DNA from: Prunus persica
Lineage: Eukaryota > Streptophyta > Magnoliopsida > Rosales > Rosaceae
DNA length: 64,000 nt
Direction: 5' to 3'
NCBI RefSeq assembly: GCF_000346465.2
Contig: NC_034016.1
Coordinates: forward strand, 21,692,442 to 21,756,441
Shown here: piece by piece, positions 58,632 to 64,000 of the stretch
Layout of the letters: each line of letters starts with the position of its first letter
Numbering within the stretch: position 1 is the stretch's first letter
Notes under the pieces: generated by a model
The model's database searches: none
What the model was told of the DNA's origin: nothing
Seen by the model: only the letters and a program-made list of their open reading frames with translations
Translations under genes and position numbers: made by a program

Positions 58632-61462
58632 ATTAATCCCTACACTTGAGCTTGATCGCGTGAGAGTTTGGTATAGAATAGAATGTATGAGTCTACAACT
58701 CTCCTTATCAATACACACATATTCGCCTCATGTGATGACATAAAGTAAAAGAACAACGTAAAATCAAATAGTTGACATATGATTTCAGAATGTTTGAGGT
58801 TATTTCAGCTCCACAAAATAAAACTACTTGTACAATACCAGTTGATCGTATTTATACACTATGTTAATATAACATAAGTAAAGCCCACAATGGTACCAAT
58901 ACACAATATGATCATGTAATACGACTATGTCTTTACATGTTATAATATGGTTACATTATAACAAATATCTATTTATTATATTATAACTAGGTCACTGTGT
59001 ACAACTATACCACGTGTCTATATTCGAGTAATACACGGAAATTTATCAATAATCTGATGAACACGTGTTGCATGAGAGAGGCCTCAAGGACATGATCACA
59101 TTACGCGAGAAGGACAAGAAAATATGGAATAGCAACCCACGTGATGACAAGGGAAAGACGAAAACAACTTATTAAAGCTTTACGCGTACAAAGATGCTCT
59201 CCATCTACCTTTGGAATTTTCCTAAACTTTGATTTTGTCTTTGATAGCTAGTGTGTTGCAAAAAACAAGATAGAAATTCCATCTGTTGGACCAAAAGAAG
59301 AAAAGATTTTCCACCTCATGGAATATTATTTAAATGTGAGCCTAATAAATCGAGATGTATAAGTTTTATAGGCTGCAATCTCAGAACGTTTGTGTGATGC
59401 CAGGAACCGTCGACCTTGCAATCATGTATATATATGTATATATGTATGTATTCTCTCTCTCTCTCTCTCTCTCTAGACATATGTTATCCACAAAAATATA
59501 GATACAGTCCCCACTTATCAAAAGAAAATTCACATTCTATATATCCTCCATATGAATTTGAAATGGAGCTAGCTTAGGCTTATTCTCCTGCAAAAGCTTT
59601 CTGTACAAAAGAAAATATTGATCACTAAATTTTTGTAAAAGGTTATCAAACGGGGCCCTAAGTAGAAGTTTACTGATCAACATGAAATGAAAATGTTGGT
59701 GCAGGTAATGTATTATGGTATGTCTTTCAAAATCACAAGAATATTAATTCGTACGTAGATTAAAAAGCAAGAATATATATGATGATTTGATTACTTAATT
59801 AATCACTGCAAAATGAGCTCAGGTATCAGGTTCATCATCATGATGTTGCGGTTCATCTAAAATCGTACCTGCAGACAAATCAAACTTTTAAAAAATTTTA
59901 TTTAAAAAAAAAAACAAAAACCTAGCTAGTCCTTTTCTTTCAATCACATGCAAGCATGGACATATATGCTCTTGAAATCCAAATCAATCAGAATCAAGAT
60001 CAAACAAAATCAATTCTACATTGACTGTTGATAATGAACTAAGTATTAACTGATTATTAAAATGTTGACATCGGGAATAATTAAAAAAAATCTGAACTTG
60101 TACGTATAAGGAATTTCTTATCCATATCCATCACTGGCAGCAACTTATGATATTGATAGCAAATCACTTGAACTAGTTACCTACCTACTAATATAATTTA
60201 GTGACATTTGCAATAAGAATCGATCCTCAAAGTTTTGTTTTATTTTACTTTAGATTTAGCTTCTGTTCATTGGACTGTTCTACAAAAGGTACAAAGGTCT
60301 TAACAGGAAACTAATCAATGATTAGGGATTGACTAGATGTCCTAAACCCTATAATTTAATTATAAGGGTTAATGACCCATGTCCAATCCTTTTGGTCAAT
60401 ATTCAATGGTCAGAATTTGTGGGCAGCAACCGACTATACGTTTAGGAGTTCGAATATTTCGAATATTTTGAAGAGAAATATCACTAAACTAATAATTAGT
60501 TGAATCAAAAACCATATACTAATTTACTACTTCTAGCTACGATTTACACAGAATATTATCAATTCTATCAAGAGGTGGGGTGGGTCCTTGAGGTATCTTC
60601 TCCAACTTGTACGGTAATCACGTGGATTAAGTAAGGGACAGATAATCTTTCTTAAGCATATATGTTATCCCTCCAAAGTCTATTTTACTTTGTTTCTAGC
60701 TCTCTCTCTCCAATAGATCGCTTTGGGTTTGGTTCAACTGAAGTGGATGGGAATCTTTGCCCCCTTTGGATAAACTAATCTTCTGTCTCCAGCTTAGCAG
60801 AATATAGAGTAGATGCTCCCAAACACTCTCAACACACCTCCGTACATATGGCGAATTTTCAAAGCTAACACATGGACAACACATATTCTGTTACGTGGGA
60901 ATATGTGTGATTGTTGGGCCCAACACGTGAAGCCTTGCTCTGATACCATAAAGGAAGTTGAGATACCACCTCAAAACCAATTGGCGATGGGGGAATAGCC
61001 CAACTCCTTATAAACCCAGGCTATGTCCCTTAATTTCTCAACGTAAGACAAACACTCTCAACAATTAGCAGGTGTTCTTTAATTTATATATGTCTAAAAT
61101 ATATTGGCATCATTTCCACTGTCTCTACCTGCAGGTGGTGAATATGCCAATCCTTTGGGTCTACAGTGACATCCTCCAATCACACCCTAGCTTTATTCAA
61201 GGCCAGTGATTTTAACACTTAGCGCTATTTGCAGTCCTCACGTGAATTGTAAAATATTCTGTTTGAAGTGCATATAACTAAAGAAAGAGTGCCAAAATCG
61301 GTTTGGTCATATTTTGGAGCTAACAATTTGCAGAGAGAGCCAAAGTTGGTCTGTCTTTATCGACTAATCATGCTTAAAGATAAAGCGTGATGATATGAGA
61401 ATCCGATCGATGACTTTTTCTGGTGATCTAATATTTTATTCGTTACAATGCAACACATGCAC
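58632..61462. other. Spacer between glutaredoxins 3 and 4
   Basis: No gene. It holds a (CT)n run (about 59452-59475) and, at 60,835-61,063, a possible TRIM remnant. The rest is AT-rich and unrecognised, except the last 170 bp, which is the glutaredoxin 4 promoter that is repeated downstream. Confidence 0.5.
60835..61063 (-). mobile_element. Possible TRIM-like LTR element remnant
   Basis: On the minus strand, TGTTGAGAGTGTTTG starts at 61063; after about 115 bp comes TGGTATCAGAGC (60948-60937), a tRNA-Met primer binding site. Internal sequence follows to 60,835, where TGTTGAGAGTGTTTG recurs at 60834. The second LTR agrees for only about 15 bp, so the element is damaged or the assignment is partly wrong. 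Confidence 0.5.
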
Positions 61463-61464
61463 AC

Positions 61465-61470
61465 TATAAA
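61465..61470 (+). promoter_or_regulatory. TATA box of glutaredoxin 4
   Basis: TATAAA about 130 bp upstream of the start codon at 61600. Confidence 0.7.
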
Positions 61471-61599
61471 GAGACCAACATGAGAGATCTAAATTCCTCA
61501 CAGCAACAAGCTATACCTAGCTATTAGCAAGCTAGCTCCACTAAATTCACAATTCACAACGCCTTTAATCCGCATTGTTCCAGGCTCCGACTAGCATTC

Positions 61600-61923
61600 A
61601 TGGATACGATAACGAGCATGGTGGCCGAAAGGCCGGTGGTGATCTTCAGCAGGACCTCAAGCTGCATGAGCCACACCATCAAGTCACTGATACGTAGCTA
61701 TGGGGCAAACCCTACAGTGTACGAGCTGGATGAAGTTGCAAATGGGCAGGCTATTGAAAGGGCACTGGTTCAGCACTTCCAATGCCAACCAAGTGTGCCG
61801 GCTGTTTTCATAGGGCAGCAGTTCATTGGTGGAGCTGATCAGGTCATGAGCCTCCAAGTCCAAAACCAGCTTGTCCCACGGCTCATAAGGGCCAACGCTA
61901 TTTGGGTTTGGAACAGAACCTGA
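61600..61923 (+). CDS. CC-type-derived glutaredoxin with SCMS active site
   Basis: A single exon of 107 residues, clearly paralogous to the copy at 57,784. The active-site position reads Ser21-Cys22-Met23-Ser24 (RTSSCMSHT) where the sister has CCMS, so the first, normally catalytic Cys is lost. The glutathione loop VPAVFIGQ is intact. The LxxLL motif is LVPRL, with Arg for the first of the paired Leu. The helix before the loop has one extra residue (QHFQCQPSVP against QRGCRPSVP). The frame is open and has a good TATA box, so it is not an obvious pseudogene; loss of redox activity with kept binding functions is an inference. Confidence 0.93.
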   Translation: MDTITSMVAERPVVIFSRTSSCMSHTIKSLIRSYGANPTVYELDEVANGQAIERALVQHFQCQPSVPAVFIGQQFIGGADQVMSLQVQNQLVPRLIRANAIWVWNRT

Positions 61924-61989
61924 ATAACATTTTCCTACAAATTCCTCATCTATCTACAATTAATATAATACACATTATATTATTATACT

Positions 61990-61991
61990 CT

Positions 61992-62040
<49 letters not shown>

Positions 62041-62041
62041 T
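61990..62041. repeat. (TAA)n microsatellite after glutaredoxin 4
   Basis: About 14 trinucleotide repeats in the 3' flank. Confidence 0.93.
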
Positions 62042-63161
62042 TCAAGACGTACCTACGTACGTCCACTAATTAACGAAGCTCAAATAACAGTTTTTTCTGT
62101 TCCCTCCTAGCTTTGTTTACTCTTTAGTTTCTTCTTGTCTGGGCAAGGCTGAAGTTAGTTTCCTCTTGGTCTAGGTTGAAGAGGATGAGCTTATTATTTA
62201 TATATGTTTTCAGTTCATGTAATCTCCCTTAATTATATGATGTATGTCCAATAAAGGCAGCGAGTTGAACTGCAATGGTTGATCTATCTATAACTGTGAT
62301 TAATTAAGACTATTTATAATTCACAGAACTATGAAACACTGTGAATGCTGAACTTGCATCAAGCTCAAAGAAAATCAATGAAGAAGAAAATGGTTAGGAT
62401 GCCACGAATCGATCTTGCGTTTTGCTTTACTTTATTCTGGTTCTGAAACATATATCCACTGAAGTTGACATTCCCCCGCAAGCTGTCCGTTCTGCAAAGG
62501 AATGGAGAAGTTCATGTATAATTCAACAAAGCTTGATCGCTCCATTACCATGAAAGTTAGCTTGCGCAGATGCTCCAAGAAACAGGAAAGTAATTCTAAT
62601 TGGAATACAAAAAACAAAAAGAAAGTAACTTGCAAATGTAAAAAGGAACATCAAGTATGCAAACTGGATACAAAGCAGAAACATCACTCCATTGTATGTG
62701 ATGCATACATTTTGATTAAGAAAGAATTTGCGTTTTTCTAGGAAATAAGTTAAAGCCCCAACCAGGCCCATGATTTAATAAAATGAGCGTGAGCCACATT
62801 TTGACATGCACAAAATCAGGCCCAAGAAAATATTACAACAAACTTACAAGATTGAACAACCTCATGTACTGGTCCAAAAGAAAAGTGCCAAAATCGTTAC
62901 CCTTATTAGTCTATATGTAGCGAAATTCTATATTGAGGGCGTCATATATGAACCCTTTATGGGAAAAATCATATTAGTCACAAGATCATTTCATTAAACT
63001 TAAGTCAAGTTACTATTCAAATGAAACCTATGAATAATATAAAGGTCCACATCTATGATCCATATATGGCACCCTCACTATAGAACAATTCTTTGTACGT
63101 AAGTTATGCATTGAGTTGACAATTGCTTAGACCCCATGAATTAAAGCCTATGTCATAAATA
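62042..63161. other. Spacer after glutaredoxin 4
   Basis: No supported gene; open frames at 62,432-62,771 are AT-rich without family features. A partial copy of the MITE family at 52,072 ends near 63,086. Confidence 0.5.
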
Positions 63162-63292
63162 TTTTGCGGCTAACAATTTTCAAAGAGCAAAGTTGGTCCG
63201 TCTTTATCGACTAATCATGCTTGAAGATAAAGGGCGATGATCTGAGAATCCGATCGATGACTTTTTTTGGTGATCTAATATTTTATTCGTTA
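63162..63292 (+). repeat. Duplicate of the glutaredoxin 4 promoter
   Basis: Matches about 61,315-61,445 closely (GTCTTTATCGACTAATCATGC, GAGAATCCGATCGATGACTT, GGTGATCTAATATTTTATTC). In the original the sequence continues CGTTACAATG to the TATA box; here it is cut after CGTTA. Confidence 0.88.
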
Positions 63293-64000
63293 GAGCAGCT
63301 CCAGCGCTGCTATCAAACCGGGCCAAAGGCCCCCGAGACAGCCCAGACGAGCTCCAGCGCTGCAGACGAAGCCCGGGCAAGCTGCGGGTCCTACGAACCA
63401 GGGCAGGCCCAAGGGCGAAATTAGACTGGGCTCAAGCCCGAGTTTGGTGATGTCAGCGCACGGTAAGTTCAAATTTTTTACACGCGCCAACGGTAAAAAA
63501 ATTTGACTTCCGTGCGCTAACGTCATCTTGACCTCAGCGCTGACGTCATCACACGCAGGCTCCAACGGAAAGATGCCACGTGTCGCCACCGGGTGTCTCC
63601 GATTGGTTTTTTTAAAGAAATCCTATGGTTCTCATTTTTTTGGCTAAAAAAATTTATAAAAAATCCTAAAAAATCCTAAAAAATTCTGAAATTTTTTTTA
63701 AAAAAATACCAAAAAAGTATGTATTTTTTCCCTATAAATACCTAACCATTTTATCTACTTTCAACACCAAATCTTCATACAATTTCTTCTCCATACAATA
63801 TTTTCTACTCTCTACTCATATTTTCCACTTTCCACACCAATTCCATACAAACTCTTCTCCTTCCAATATTTTTTACTATCCACTCACATTTTTGTACTAC
63901 TTTCCATTTGTAGAAAATAAACAAATGGCATCTTCTGTCGAAATTGGAGGCTCGTGGTCAACCCAGGAAGATATTGCGTTGTGCGAGTCTTGGGTGAACG
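63293..64000 (+). mobile_element. PIF/Harbinger-like element, left part
   Basis: Starts GAGCAGCTCCAGCGCTGC directly after a TTA, the 3-bp target of PIF/Harbinger transposons. The paralogous promoter at 61,445 shows the empty site. A GC-rich 5' part with CACGTG-like and ACGTCA words is followed by a TATA box (CTATAAATA, about 63,732-63,740) and a coding start. The right end is outside the window. Confidence 0.72.
63925..64000 (+). CDS. Partial Harbinger-associated Myb-like protein
   Basis: The first 25 codons of an open frame cut by the window end: MASSVEIGGSWSTQEDIA, then LCESWVN. The pattern WSxQEDxxLCxSWVN is the start of the Myb/trihelix-like ORF of PIF/Harbinger elements and their derived plant genes (often annotated as GST T3-like or ALP-associated). 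It lies about 190 bp after a TATA box inside the transposon. Confidence 0.6.
   Translation, partial: MASSVEIGGSWSTQEDIALCESWVN

Noticed and set aside
1..64000. CRISPR arrays, operons, ribosome binding sites, bacterial insertion sequences
   Set aside because: Gene structure is plainly that of a plant nucleus. The regular repeats (22,041-22,500) lie in an LTR and have no spacers.
1..64000. Conserved plant microRNA precursors
   Set aside because: I looked for well-known mature sequences (for example miR156, 159, 166, 167, 172, 390, 396, 399) by eye and saw none; a systematic search was not possible.

Overview
This is nuclear DNA from a flowering plant, most likely a woody dicot; a Rosaceae genome such as Prunus would fit, but I infer this from gene content and cannot prove it. 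The signs are spliced genes with GT-AG introns, TATA boxes, AT-rich spacers, (GA)n/(CT)n/(TA)n microsatellites and many plant-type transposons (TRIM, Copia, hAT and Harbinger relatives, SINEs).

Layout. (1) 1-7,000: a gene-poor start, then two minus-strand genes: a 226-aa FYV7/TAP26-like rRNA-processing protein and a 284-aa clade III-type SWEET sugar transporter. (2) 7,000-34,500: a tandem segmental duplication built around A1B (nepenthesin/CDR1-like) aspartic proteases. Three nearly identical genes look intact (12,035; 16,914; 24,945). Two 300-bp amino-terminal relics (15,151; 23,181) and one long pseudogene (32,847-34,464) belong to a diverged sister lineage. Each intact gene needs the same 88-nt GC-AG intron, and the second catalytic motif is Asp-Asn-Gly instead of Asp-Ser/Thr-Gly. 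The array has been broken up by transposons whose target-site duplications can be read directly: a fold-back MITE holding a solo LTR holding a TRIM; a hAT-like element that carries a piece of a PPR gene and was then hit by a 2.3-kb solo LTR; and a 4.8-kb Copia element whose 5' LTR holds another 1.5-kb solo LTR. Paralogous units often show the empty site.

(3) 34,500-44,200: three minus-strand housekeeping or regulatory genes: a CONSTANS-LIKE protein (two B-boxes plus CCT, COL13 type), a 12-exon CHY/RING zinc-finger E3 ligase (MIEL1/CHYR type), and a membrane-anchored ubiquitin-fold protein ending in a CaaX box. (4) 47,000-64,000: four single-exon CC-type (ROXY) glutaredoxins, two on each strand, with an OTUD6-type OTU deubiquitinase gene between the pairs. 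The last glutaredoxin has Ser-Cys-Met-Ser in place of Cys-Cys-Met-Ser. Its promoter is duplicated 1.8 kb downstream, and that copy is cut at a TTA by a PIF/Harbinger-like element that runs off the window.

The genes do not form one pathway. The themes are local tandem duplication of two families (aspartic proteases, CC-type glutaredoxins), ubiquitin-related functions (E3 ligase, MUB, OTU protease), and a well-resolved history of nested transposition. I saw no obviously new biochemical system. The best leads are the conserved GC-AG intron with the altered active site in the protease array, the PPR fragment carried by a hAT-like element, and the glutaredoxin lacking its catalytic cysteine.
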